Assembly: GCA_013823245.1 (NCBI GenBank)
Contig: PNLU01000005.1
Coordinates: forward strand, 1 to 64,000
Source: Alcanivorax sp.
Lineage (GTDB): Bacteria; Pseudomonadota; Gammaproteobacteria; Pseudomonadales; Alcanivoracaceae
Reading direction: 5' to 3'
Length of the DNA: 64,000 bases
The notes under the pieces were generated by a model. That model had not been told where the DNA came from and ran no database searches. It was given only the letters and a program-made list of their open reading frames with translations. The first letter of the stretch is position 1. Every line of letters starts with the position of its first letter. Both the position numbers and the translations under genes were made by a program. Positions 56,320-64,000 of the stretch are shown here, piece after piece.

Positions 56320-56870
56320 ATACCGCGCGACCCGGTTACGCTCCGCCCTCGGCGCCGCCAGGGCGGGCCGCGCTGGAGGCCGAATGGCCGGAGGTGTTTT
56401 CCGGCAGCCAGCGTATCGGTCGATTGCGGATGTGCTGCTATCAGGTCACCGGGGCCCTGGTGATCATGCTGCTGGCCGCCTTGCTGGTGTTGCTGGCCCC
56501 GTTGTCCCCGGTGCTCTCTGCCAACGACCTGCTGCTGTCATGGGGGGCGCTGGTCGCGGCCGGGGTACTGATGACGGTCTGGATGCTGGTACTGACGCGT
56601 CGGCGCCTGCACGATGTTGACCGGACTGGCTGGTGGGCCCTGCTGGTTCTGGTTCCGGTGCTTAATCTGCTATTATTTGTCTACCTCCTGTTGGTGCCGG
56701 GTAGCGACGGCGCCAATCGCTACGGCGCCCCGTCGGGCCCCAATGGTGTTTTGGTCACCCTGTTTGGTGGCCTCATCTGGGTGATCAGTCTGGTGTCGCT
56801 GTTGGCCAATGTCCTCGCCCTTGGGGTGTTGCTGTGGGTACCGTCGTATCAGGCCCAGTGGTTGCCGTGA
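56316..56870 (+). CDS. DUF805 membrane protein
   Basis: 184 residues, GTG start overlapping the parA-like stop by 4 bp. Pro-rich cytosolic start, then transmembrane segments around 48-68, 74-95, 105-128 and 142-175. RRLHDVDRTGWWALL and NRYG are DUF805 signatures. Function unknown; the coupling to the ParA-type gene is notable. Confidence 0.85.
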   Translation: MNTARPGYAPPSAPPGRAALEAEWPEVFSGSQRIGRLRMCCYQVTGALVIMLLAALLVLLAPLSPVLSANDLLLSWGALVAAGVLMTVWMLVLTRRRLHDVDRTGWWALLVLVPVLNLLLFVYLLLVPGSDGANRYGAPSGPNGVLVTLFGGLIWVISLVSLLANVLALGVLLWVPSYQAQWLP

Positions 56871-57002
56871 CCCTGAGCGATCCTGCGGTACCGGGAAGCA
56901 GGTGAGGGCACGGCACCGGCCCGGCGTGACACTGCCGTGAGCACGGTTTACCCTGCCTGGAGTGTTGTGGGCAGAACAATAATGATTCGGGAGAGACCAA
57001 CA

Positions 57003-57776
57003 ATGACCAGACTGTCTGTTTATCTGCGAGCCTGGTATGCGGGGATACTGCTGCTGCCCATGATGTTGATGCCGACGGCAGCGATGGCGGCGATTGACCA
57101 GTCGCAACTGGAAAAACTGCAACTTGATATCTGGCGCGTTCGTGCCGATTTTCACATGTATACCGTGATGGCAGGCGACCGGCAGTATGCGCGTCAGCTC
57201 AACCAGAGTATCAGTGCGGCCCAGCGTGGCTTCCAGTCACTGAGCGGCACGGCAGAAAGTGATGCCGAAGTGGCGCTGGTGGATACCCTGAACGACAGCT
57301 GGAGAGATTTCGCCAGCGCGGCGGGCAACAACACTATTGCCGAGCTGGGCTACACCGAGACCTACGCAGCGCAGGACGTGAACCGTCTGGCTGCGGTGAT
57401 GAGCAATCAGCTGAATAATTTTTCGCCTTCGGCGGAGGGCGAGTACCACGACCTCTGGGCTCTGGCGGCTTACATGCAGCGCATGGCTTCCGAGTACCTT
57501 GCTCTGGCTGCTGACCCGTCCGGCGGTATGGCGGTGGACACCGGCGAAGGCCGTATCGAGTTCCGTGATACGGTGCCGGCGTTTGATCGTATGTTGTCTG
57601 ACCTGCGCCGCAAATATCGCGACGACGACGCCGTCAACCGGGCACTGGAACAGGTCGCCAGCAAGTGGGGTTTTATCCGCGAATCGCTGGTGAAGTTCTA
57701 TGAAAATGCGGTGCCTTTTCTGGTGCACCGTTATACCCAGCAGATCGTTGAATCCATTGACCAGGTAGCGGACTGA
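57003..57776 (+). CDS. Secreted helical protein of unknown function
   Basis: 257 residues from the ATG at 57003 with a GGGAGAG site; the ORF-track start is too early. Signal peptide ending AMA-AID. The rest is helical with many Gln, Asp and Leu; it resembles the periplasmic four-helix regions of PilJ/NIT-type sensors but lacks a C-terminal membrane helix. Followed by a thioesterase gene 3 bp away. Confidence 0.65.
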   Translation: MTRLSVYLRAWYAGILLLPMMLMPTAAMAAIDQSQLEKLQLDIWRVRADFHMYTVMAGDRQYARQLNQSISAAQRGFQSLSGTAESDAEVALVDTLNDSWRDFASAAGNNTIAELGYTETYAAQDVNRLAAVMSNQLNNFSPSAEGEYHDLWALAAYMQRMASEYLALAADPSGGMAVDTGEGRIEFRDTVPAFDRMLSDLRRKYRDDDAVNRALEQVASKWGFIRESLVKFYENAVPFLVHRYTQQIVESIDQVAD

Positions 57777-57779
57777 CTT

Positions 57780-58229
57780 TTGAATCGACTGGATATCTGT
57801 CGCCGTTTTGTCGCCTCGGTGCGCCATTCTGTTGAATTGGGCATCGAGGTGCTTGAGGCTGGCGACAACAACGTGCGGACGCGCATGGCCTCACGCCCGG
57901 AACTGGTGGGCAACCCCGATACCGGCGTGCTGCACGGCGGGGCCGTGTTTGCACTGATGGATCAGGCCGGTGGCCTGGCAAATGCCTGCACCATCTTTCC
58001 CGAGTTCGAGATTACCCCGACCATCGACATGCGCGTGGATCACCTGCGTGCTCCGGCGACGGGCAAGGCGGTGATCTGCGATGCCGAATGCTATCGGTTG
58101 AGCCAGCATGTGGCCTTTGTGCGCATGACCGTGTTCGAGGAAGGAGACGAGCAGGGCGAGCCGCTGGCCACCGGGCTGGCCACCTACATGCGCATGAAGT
58201 TGCCCGGCGCTCGCCGGGTCGTGGAGTAA
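57780..58229 (+). CDS. Hotdog-fold thioesterase (PaaI family)
   Basis: 149 residues, TTG start. NPDTGVLHGGAVFALMDQAGGLAN holds the HGG motif and active-site Asp of PaaI-type acyl-CoA thioesterases. Followed after 3 bp by a second member of the family. Substrate unknown. Confidence 0.85.
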   Translation: MNRLDICRRFVASVRHSVELGIEVLEAGDNNVRTRMASRPELVGNPDTGVLHGGAVFALMDQAGGLANACTIFPEFEITPTIDMRVDHLRAPATGKAVICDAECYRLSQHVAFVRMTVFEEGDEQGEPLATGLATYMRMKLPGARRVVE

Positions 58230-58232
58230 GGA

Positions 58233-58688
58233 ATGGATGGATTGCGTGATCTCGTGGCGGCCTGCCGCGAGGGCAGGGCGCCTTACCAGTCGCTGGTCGA
58301 CCGGGTGCCTTACGCCAACTTTCTGGGTATCGAGATTACCGCGCGCGGCGAAGAGTTGACTTTCGTGCTCCCGCAGCGCGACACCAACCTTGGCAATCCC
58401 ACGCTGCCAGCCCTGCATGGCGGTGCGGTGGCGGGTTTCATGGAGCAGGCGGCGATCATTTTCCTGTTGCTGGAAATGGGCGAGCCACGGGTACCGAAGA
58501 CCATCGATTTCACCATGGATTACCTGCGTGCCGGGCTGTTCCGTGACACCTTCGCCGAGTGCCGGGTGACGCGACTGGGGCGGCGGGTGGCCAATGTGCA
58601 TATCAGCGCCTGGCAGGGTCGACGCGCCGAGCCGATTGCCATTGCGCGGGCGCATTTCCTCCTGTCGGAAGAAAACGCGGAGGCCTGA
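58233..58688 (+). CDS. Second hotdog-fold thioesterase (PaaI family)
   Basis: 151 residues. NPTLPALHGGAVAGFMEQAAIIF has the HGG motif with Glu in place of Asp. It differs clearly from its neighbour in sequence, so an old duplication or a hetero-oligomer is possible. Stop is about 115 bp before the ceramidase gene. Confidence 0.85.
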   Translation: MDGLRDLVAACREGRAPYQSLVDRVPYANFLGIEITARGEELTFVLPQRDTNLGNPTLPALHGGAVAGFMEQAAIIFLLLEMGEPRVPKTIDFTMDYLRAGLFRDTFAECRVTRLGRRVANVHISAWQGRRAEPIAIARAHFLLSEENAEA

Positions 58689-58803
58689 ACGGCTGCGCTG
58701 ATTACCAAATCAGCACGCTTTCCCGTCTGTTTGTTACGCACGAATTCTCGCGCGAGCTGTACGATGGTCCCATTCGACAATAACTCGCGATGGGACAGCG
58801 TGC

Positions 58804-61260
58804 ATGCAACGTGCCTTCCTGCCACTTCTGCTGCTGTGCGGGCTCAGTGCCTGCGGCGGCAGCAGTTCCGTATCCTCCCCGACCACCCCGCCGGTGACGC
58901 CGCCTGGAGCACCGGGGGAGCCTGTGCCGAACAGCCATTTCGCGGATGCCCGGCTGGCAGAATGTGTGCTGGACAGCGACAAGCGCCAGGTGGGCGAGGG
59001 GCTGGACGCGCCGGGGCTGCGTCTGGATGTGCCAGTGCCGGCGATGGGTCGTGCGGCGGGTCCTTGCGCGAACAACCAGCGTTTTCGTGTCGGGACCGGC
59101 CTGTTCGATGTGACCGGCCCGGTGGCACTGAAAAGCGGCGCAGGCTGGGAAGACCCGACCCAGGTGATGCGCGGTTTGCATCAGCGCCAGTACGCGCGCG
59201 CCTACGCTATCGAATCGCCCTGCAATGGCAAGCGTGTGATGTTCGTGTCCGCAGATATCGGCCTGATGTGGGGCAGCCTGCGCACCGGTGTGCTGGATGC
59301 GATTGCCGCCGACGCTGAATTGCGCGCGCATTATTCTGCGGACAACATCATGTTGTCGGCCACCCACACCCACAGTGGCCCGGCGGGGTACTCGCATACC
59401 GAAGCCGGTAACGCGCTGCATCTGGGTTACGACGATCTGGTCTACCGCACGCTGGTGGACGGGATGGTCGAGGCGATTCGCCGTGCCCACGCCAATATTC
59501 AGGCGCACCCGGCGCCGATGTCGATTGATCTGGCCAGTGGTGAATTGCTCAACACCAATATCAACCGTTCGCGGCCTGCTTTTGCCATGAATCCGTTGGC
59601 CGAGCGCGAGCAGTTTCTCGACAGCCGTGGTGAGGAAGTCGACGTCAACAAGCTGATGGTGCAACTGAACCTGCGGCGCGATAACGGCAACCCGATCGGG
59701 ATCGTCAACTGGTTCGGGGTGCATCCCACCGTGATTGGCCCGGAAACCGACCTGGTCAGCAGTGACTGCAAGGGGTTTGCCTCGCTGGGGTTCGAACGCA
59801 TCATGCGCACCCGTTACGACCGGCCTGCGGGGGAGGACACCTTTGTCGCGGCGTTTGCCCAGGCGGACGAGGGTGACTCCTCGCCGAATATTTTCATCAA
59901 CAAGTTCCCGCACCCTGACCCGCGCCGGGGCGGTGGCATGAGCGTCTACGAGTCCAATGCCATTTCCGGGACCAAGCAGCTGGCACGGGCAATGGAGCTG
60001 TGGCAGGAGGGCGAGCCGCTGTCCGGCCCGGTGGATTACCGGCTGATCCACGTGCGCATGAATCAGGTCACGGTGACGGATCCGGTGGTGCTGGCCGGGC
60101 TGAATCATCCGCCGGAGCTGGACAGCCCGGTCAAGCGCACCTGCAATGCGGCGCTGGGGGTATCGTTTCCAGCTGGCGCGGAAGATGGCCCGGGGCCGAT
60201 CAGTCGCGAGGGGGTAACCTGTGCCGCCGACAGCGCGCTGCTGCGCGCTATCGCGCAGGATTTTGCCAGCATGACGGACCTGGCGCTGCCGGTGGACACG
60301 GTATCCAGTCTGTTGCTGTGCAACACCCATTCCCTGCCGTTGCTGGGGCTGGACTGCCATGCGGAAAAGCCCGTGCTGCTGCCCACCAATCTGGGCGATT
60401 CCGTGCTCGGTGTGCCGGATCTGGTGCTGAACCTGCTGGGGCTGACCCTCAACTTCGAGTCGTCCGTGCAGCCGCTCCAGGTCTTCCGGGTCGGCAACCT
60501 GGCCATTGTTGGCTTGCCCTGGGAGGTCACGACCATGTCGGCGCGCCGCCTGCGCGCGCTGGTGCTGGACGAACTGGCGCCCGTGGGGGTGGATACCGTC
60601 ATTATCGCCGGTCTGGTGAATGACTTCGTGCATTACCTGACCACACGCGAGGAATACGCCAGCCAGCAGTACGAGGGGGCTTCCACAGTCTATGGTCCGT
60701 GGAGCCTGGCGGCGGTCATGCAGGAAACGCGACGTCTGGTGGTAAGCCTGCGGGAGGGGGACAGTCTGCCGCGTGGCCCCGCGTATCCGCGCAGCACACC
60801 GGTGTTGCGGCGCCCGCCCTATGTGCCGTCTGACAGTACCGGGGGCGGACGTTACGGCGATCTGCTCGACGATGTGCCGGCCACCGCCACCGGTGGCGAC
60901 CGGATCAGCGCGCGTTTCCGCGCCGGACATCCGCGCAATGACCTGATGCTGCAGGGCAGCTATGTGTTTGTGGAGCGTCTGGAGCGGGGCGAGTGGGTGA
61001 CCGTGGCCACGGATCGGGACCCTGAGCTGTGGTTCCTGTGGTCCCCGCCAGTACTGCCGCCGTTGCCGCTGGATCCGCTGGTGGTCGGGCCTTCCACGGC
61101 CGAGGTGATCTGGCATGTGCCGCACGATGCCCCGGATGGCTTCTATCGCCTGCGACATCAGGGCAGGGCGGCGCCCGGGGGAGCCTATGAGGGCGTATCC
61201 GGGCCGGTGGCGGTGACCGGCGCGCGAGCGGCCTGTCCGGACTTGCCGATCGGATTGTGA
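58804..61260 (+). CDS. Neutral ceramidase-family lipoprotein
   Basis: 818 residues. Lipobox LCGLSAC near residue 18 and a Pro/Ser/Thr linker anchor it to a membrane. Alkaline/neutral ceramidase family: FRVGTGLFDVTGPVA at the start of the domain, the zinc site HTHSGP near 184, GVHPTVIG near 303, and the nucleophile loop GDSSPNIF (Ser near 359). The C-terminal Ig-like domain ends the protein. It hydrolyses N-acyl amide bonds of ceramide-like lipids outside the cytosol. Substrate in this organism is unknown; possibly lipid scavenging or host interaction. Confidence 0.88.
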   Translation: MQRAFLPLLLLCGLSACGGSSSVSSPTTPPVTPPGAPGEPVPNSHFADARLAECVLDSDKRQVGEGLDAPGLRLDVPVPAMGRAAGPCANNQRFRVGTGLFDVTGPVALKSGAGWEDPTQVMRGLHQRQYARAYAIESPCNGKRVMFVSADIGLMWGSLRTGVLDAIAADAELRAHYSADNIMLSATHTHSGPAGYSHTEAGNALHLGYDDLVYRTLVDGMVEAIRRAHANIQAHPAPMSIDLASGELLNTNINRSRPAFAMNPLAEREQFLDSRGEEVDVNKLMVQLNLRRDNGNPIGIVNWFGVHPTVIGPETDLVSSDCKGFASLGFERIMRTRYDRPAGEDTFVAAFAQADEGDSSPNIFINKFPHPDPRRGGGMSVYESNAISGTKQLARAMELWQEGEPLSGPVDYRLIHVRMNQVTVTDPVVLAGLNHPPELDSPVKRTCNAALGVSFPAGAEDGPGPISREGVTCAADSALLRAIAQDFASMTDLALPVDTVSSLLLCNTHSLPLLGLDCHAEKPVLLPTNLGDSVLGVPDLVLNLLGLTLNFESSVQPLQVFRVGNLAIVGLPWEVTTMSARRLRALVLDELAPVGVDTVIIAGLVNDFVHYLTTREEYASQQYEGASTVYGPWSLAAVMQETRRLVVSLREGDSLPRGPAYPRSTPVLRRPPYVPSDSTGGGRYGDLLDDVPATATGGDRISARFRAGHPRNDLMLQGSYVFVERLERGEWVTVATDRDPELWFLWSPPVLPPLPLDPLVVGPSTAEVIWHVPHDAPDGFYRLRHQGRAAPGGAYEGVSGPVAVTGARAACPDLPIGL

Positions 61261-61360
61261 TTGTGCGCCAGATCCGGCCGGGATTGTCATTTCGCGACAT
61301 TGCCGGTCGGTCCCCCGAAAGGCTAGCGTTGGGGCATAACCCAACAAGAGGTGCGCTACG

Positions 61361-62473
61361 ATGGAAATCAAGCGGCTGGATACGGCCCCGACCGACATTA
61401 CCTATTACGAGAACTGGGATGGTCCCGGTGCAGACGATATCGAACACCGCATGACCGCTGACCATGTGCGTGATGTCGTCGAGATCTTCCAGACCCCGCT
61501 CACTGGCCATTACAACTGGGACTACAGCTCGGCCGACGGCCGTATTCGCAAGCTGTATCGTCTGGGCAAGGAGCTGAACTGGAATGCCGACATGGACGTG
61601 GACTGGAGCAAGACCTTCCCGCGTTCCGAAATTCCCATGGACCAGAGCTTCAACCCGTTCGCTGGGTGGGAGCCGTTCGAGCAGTTGTCGGACGAAGAAA
61701 AGCTGCGTTTCGGCTGGCACAACCTGGCCTGGATGCTGGCGCAGTTCATGCACGGCGAGCAGGGTGCACTGCTGGTCGCGTCGCAGCTGGCGTCCTGTGC
61801 GCCGACCTACGATGCGAAGCTGTATGCGGCGTCGCAGACCTTTGATGAAGCTCGCCATGTCGAGGTGTTCACCCGCTACCTGCAGGAAAAGATCGGCATC
61901 CTTTACCCGATCAATCCGAACCTCAAGGTGCTGCTGGACAAGATCCTGTCGGACCCGCGCTGGGACCTGAAATTCATCGGCATGCAGATCATCATCGAGG
62001 GGCTGGCCCTGGCGGCGTTCAATACCCTGAAGATGACGGCACAGGATCCGCTGTTGCGTGACATCATCCAGCTGGTGATCCGTGATGAAGCCCGCCACGT
62101 GACGTTCGGGGTGAATTACCTGGAAGACTTCGTCAGCACCTTGACCGAGGAAGAGAAGGAAGAGCGCGCCCAGTTCGCGTTCGAGGCCTGTGTGGTGATG
62201 CGCGAGCGACTGATTGCCACCGAGGTGTTCGTCGAGTTCGGCTGGGAGCCGGAGCAAGCCCGTGAGCAGGTGCTGTCCTCGCATATCATGGCGCAGTTCC
62301 GCAACCTGTTGTTTACCCGCATCGTGCCGAACCTGAAGCGTATCGGCCTGCTGACGGACAAGGTGCGGCCCAAGTTCGAGGAGCTGGGTATTCTCCAGTT
62401 CGAGAATCTGGTTGATGACGGCGAGATCGACTGGGCCGAGCTGTCCCGTCCGCTCTACGGCACGGCATCCTGA
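61361..62473 (+). CDS. Ferritin-like di-iron protein
   Basis: 370 residues. Two DEARH motifs (FDEARHVEVF near 166 and RDEARHVTFG near 246) and upstream Glu residues (HGEQGALL, IIEGLALAAF) form a di-iron centre of the AurF/R2-like ferritin superfamily. It may be an oxygenase or oxidase of unknown substrate. It has its own leader and a terminator behind it. Confidence 0.8.
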   Translation: MEIKRLDTAPTDITYYENWDGPGADDIEHRMTADHVRDVVEIFQTPLTGHYNWDYSSADGRIRKLYRLGKELNWNADMDVDWSKTFPRSEIPMDQSFNPFAGWEPFEQLSDEEKLRFGWHNLAWMLAQFMHGEQGALLVASQLASCAPTYDAKLYAASQTFDEARHVEVFTRYLQEKIGILYPINPNLKVLLDKILSDPRWDLKFIGMQIIIEGLALAAFNTLKMTAQDPLLRDIIQLVIRDEARHVTFGVNYLEDFVSTLTEEEKEERAQFAFEACVVMRERLIATEVFVEFGWEPEQAREQVLSSHIMAQFRNLLFTRIVPNLKRIGLLTDKVRPKFEELGILQFENLVDDGEIDWAELSRPLYGTAS

Positions 62474-62499
62474 TCCCTTCTGCCATTGACCCGTACCCG

Positions 62500-62530
62500 G
62501 CGGCGCTGTTTTGATAGCGCCGCTTTTTTT
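62500..62530 (+). terminator. Rho-independent terminator of the di-iron protein gene
   Basis: An 8-bp stem GCGGCGCT / AGCGCCGC with an 8-nt loop, followed by seven T. Confidence 0.9.
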
Positions 62531-62547
62531 CTTTCCTGGCGGACACC

Positions 62548-63762
62548 GTGACCGAACTTGCTGCGCGCCGTACCCAGGCCATGCTGTTGACCGCTGTGGC
62601 GGTGACCGGCATGGGCCAGACGCTTGTTTTTGCCATCCTGCCTTCTCTGGGACGTGCCGCAGGCATTGCCGACGTCAAGGTCGGCCTGATCATCAGTTGC
62701 TCGTCGCTGATGTTTGCGCTGGCCAGCCCGGTCTGGGGGCGCACCAGTGAATACCTGGGCCGCAAGCCAGTGCTGGTGATTGGCCTGGCGGGGTATGCCG
62801 TGGGCACGGCGCTGTTTGCCACCGCCTTCTGGTTCGGCATTCGCGGGGTGATGACCGGCCTGTTACTCATCACGGCGCTGATCGCCAGTCGCGTGCTTCA
62901 GGCCAGTATCATGGCCGCCACACCTCCGGCGGCGGCGGCCTATATGGCGGATACGTCCAGCCCGGCGACGCGTACGAAAGCCATGGGGCGTATCGGCGCT
63001 GCCCATAACCTGGGCACGGTGGTGGGCCCTGCGGTCGGGGGGCTGATCGCGGGTATCAGCCTGGTGGCGCCGCTGTATATGGTCGCAGTGATCACTGCCG
63101 TCATGGCGCTCTGGGTCTGGCGCGCGCTTCCGGAGTCGCCGTATATCCTCCAGCGTGGTCGCCCGAAGGCGCCTTTCTCGTTGTCGGCCACCTTGCGTTC
63201 CAGCTTTACCGCCTACACCGACCGGCGCCTCACCGACATCCTGCTGGTCGGCCTGATGCTGTTTGTCGCCTTCGCCATCGTCCAGCAGACGCTGGGATTC
63301 CTGTTCCAGGACCGGTTGGCCATGTCGCCCCAGCAGGCAGCGGGCGGGGTGGGCATTGCAATGATGTGCGCGGCCCTGACCTCGCTGCTGGCGCAGGCCG
63401 TGATTGTGCAGCGTCTGGGTTGGTCGCCGGAGGCGATCCTGCGTCTGGCGGTGCCCATGATGGGCTCGGGGGTGCTGCTGTTGCTGTGGGCGCCTGATCA
63501 GCTCTGGGTCACGGTCTCGGTGATGTTGCTGGGACTGGGTCTGGGGCTGGGTATGCCGGGCGTGAGCAGTGCGGCCAGTCTGCGGGTCGGGGTGGAAGAA
63601 CAGGGCGCGGTGGCGGGCCTGATGAGCGCCTGCCCGGCGCTGGGTTTTATTTTTGGCCCGGTTATCGGCACGGGGCTGTACCAGTTGCAGCCCCACTGGC
63701 CCTATCTGCTGGTGCTGGTGTTGTTCGTGCCGCTTATGCTGGCGGTGTGGCGGCTACGTTAA
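62548..63762 (+). CDS. MFS transporter (TetA/DHA1-like)
   Basis: 404 residues, GTG start. Twelve predicted transmembrane segments; motif A between helices 2 and 3 is GRTSEYLGRKPVL, and motif C-like GPAVGGLIAG in helix 5 indicates an antiporter of the drug:H+ (DHA1) group. Substrate unknown. Confidence 0.85.
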   Translation: MTELAARRTQAMLLTAVAVTGMGQTLVFAILPSLGRAAGIADVKVGLIISCSSLMFALASPVWGRTSEYLGRKPVLVIGLAGYAVGTALFATAFWFGIRGVMTGLLLITALIASRVLQASIMAATPPAAAAYMADTSSPATRTKAMGRIGAAHNLGTVVGPAVGGLIAGISLVAPLYMVAVITAVMALWVWRALPESPYILQRGRPKAPFSLSATLRSSFTAYTDRRLTDILLVGLMLFVAFAIVQQTLGFLFQDRLAMSPQQAAGGVGIAMMCAALTSLLAQAVIVQRLGWSPEAILRLAVPMMGSGVLLLLWAPDQLWVTVSVMLLGLGLGLGMPGVSSAASLRVGVEEQGAVAGLMSACPALGFIFGPVIGTGLYQLQPHWPYLLVLVLFVPLMLAVWRLR

Positions 63763-63774
63763 ACAAACAGGGAT

Positions 63775-63810
63775 AAAAAACAGGAAGCAGGGCGGGCCCT
63801 GCTTCCTGTT
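63775..63810 (-). terminator. Bidirectional terminator between the MFS and OmpA-family genes
   Basis: A perfect 14-bp stem AACAGGAAGCAGGG / CCCTGCTTCCTGTT with a 4-nt loop. On the minus strand it is followed by a run of six T, so it mainly ends the OmpA-family gene. Confidence 0.9.
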
Positions 63811-63831
63811 CCGGGTAGAACCTGCGCTGCT

Positions 63832-64000
63832 TCAGCGAGTGTAGGGCAGCAGGGTCAGTTCCACACGGCGGTTCTGCGCACGACCGGCGGCGGTGTCATT
63901 GGTGGCCGTCGGCTGGTGGGGACCGAAGCCGACGATATCCATGCGCACCTGCTCAACACCGTAGCCTGCCAGCGCGTTGGCCACAGACTGGGCGCGCTGT
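63832..64000 (-). CDS. OmpA-family protein, C-terminal end (runs off the window)
   Basis: Not in the ORF track. The minus strand from the window edge encodes 55 residues ending VELTLLPYTR. The stretch NDTAAGRAQNRRVEL is the OmpA/MotB-type peptidoglycan-binding signature. The N-terminal part lies outside the window. Confidence 0.85.
   Translation of the reverse strand, partial: QRAQSVANALAGYGVEQVRMDIVGFGPHQPTATNDTAAGRAQNRRVELTLLPYTR

Noticed and set aside
58702-61398. 898-residue minus-strand ORF opposite the ceramidase gene
   Set aside because: Low-complexity Gln/His/Arg-rich translation typical of the antisense of a GC-rich gene; the plus strand has a lipobox and family motifs.

Overview
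The window looks like chromosomal DNA of a GC-rich gammaproteobacterium. CysB, PrpB/PrpC/AcnD/PrpF, PpsA/PpsR, ThrH, RlmG, MtnABDC, an FadL-type porin, a cytochrome P450 and a ceramidase together suggest a marine hydrocarbon or lipid degrader of the Alcanivorax/Marinobacter kind. That placement is inferred from gene content only; no rRNA is present.

Layout. 1-6.8 kb: a partial RluA-type pseudouridine synthase behind a Lon protease, a small methyltransferase, an ABC1-family kinase-like protein, RimO, ThpR and tRNA-Pro(CGG). 6.9-18.4 kb: housekeeping and sulfur metabolism. This covers RlmG, a methionine salvage operon (membrane protein-mtnA-mtnB-mtnD-mtnC, mostly 4-bp overlaps), a histone H1-like protein, 5'-nucleotidase, CysB, CysH, ThrH and PabB. 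18.4-26.4 kb: a Fil-like secretion/surface locus (DUF6160-type secreted protein, stand-alone periplasmic C39 peptidase, beta-barrel protein, FadL-like porin, two lipoproteins). 26.4-27.6 kb: an HEPN/nucleotidyltransferase pair. 27.7-34.3 kb: the 2-methylcitrate (propionate) operon prpR-prpB-prpC-acnD-prpF. 34.3-46.3 kb: the most unusual part, two paralogous four-gene operons encoding large secreted proteins. 46.3-64 kb: a frameshifted HI0074-family remnant, DegV, PpsR/PpsA, a Rieske protein, a lytic transglycosylase, glutathione reductase, a P450, an orphan ParA with a DUF805 protein, two hotdog thioesterases, a ceramidase-like lipoprotein, a di-iron ferritin-like protein, an MFS transporter and the end of an OmpA-family protein.

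Main hypothesis. Nine secreted proteins (one at 18.7 kb, eight at 35-46 kb) carry the same short motif just after the Sec signal peptide: hydrophobic-[DE][DE]-x-x-[LM]-x-x-[VI]-x-G-[QSAR] with small variations. It closely resembles the double-glycine leader of bacteriocins (LSxxELxxIxGG), the substrate of C39 peptidases. A stand-alone C39 peptidase with an intact Gln/Cys/His/Asp set and an N-terminal export signal lies directly downstream of the first of these genes. I propose a Sec-exported substrate family matured in the periplasm by a C39 protease, with the twin operons as further substrates. Supporting context: a shared TGTTAC-N5-GTAA site upstream of three of the transcription units, similar stem-loop leaders, and family-specific C-terminal motifs. 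The functions of the eight twin-operon proteins are unknown to me.
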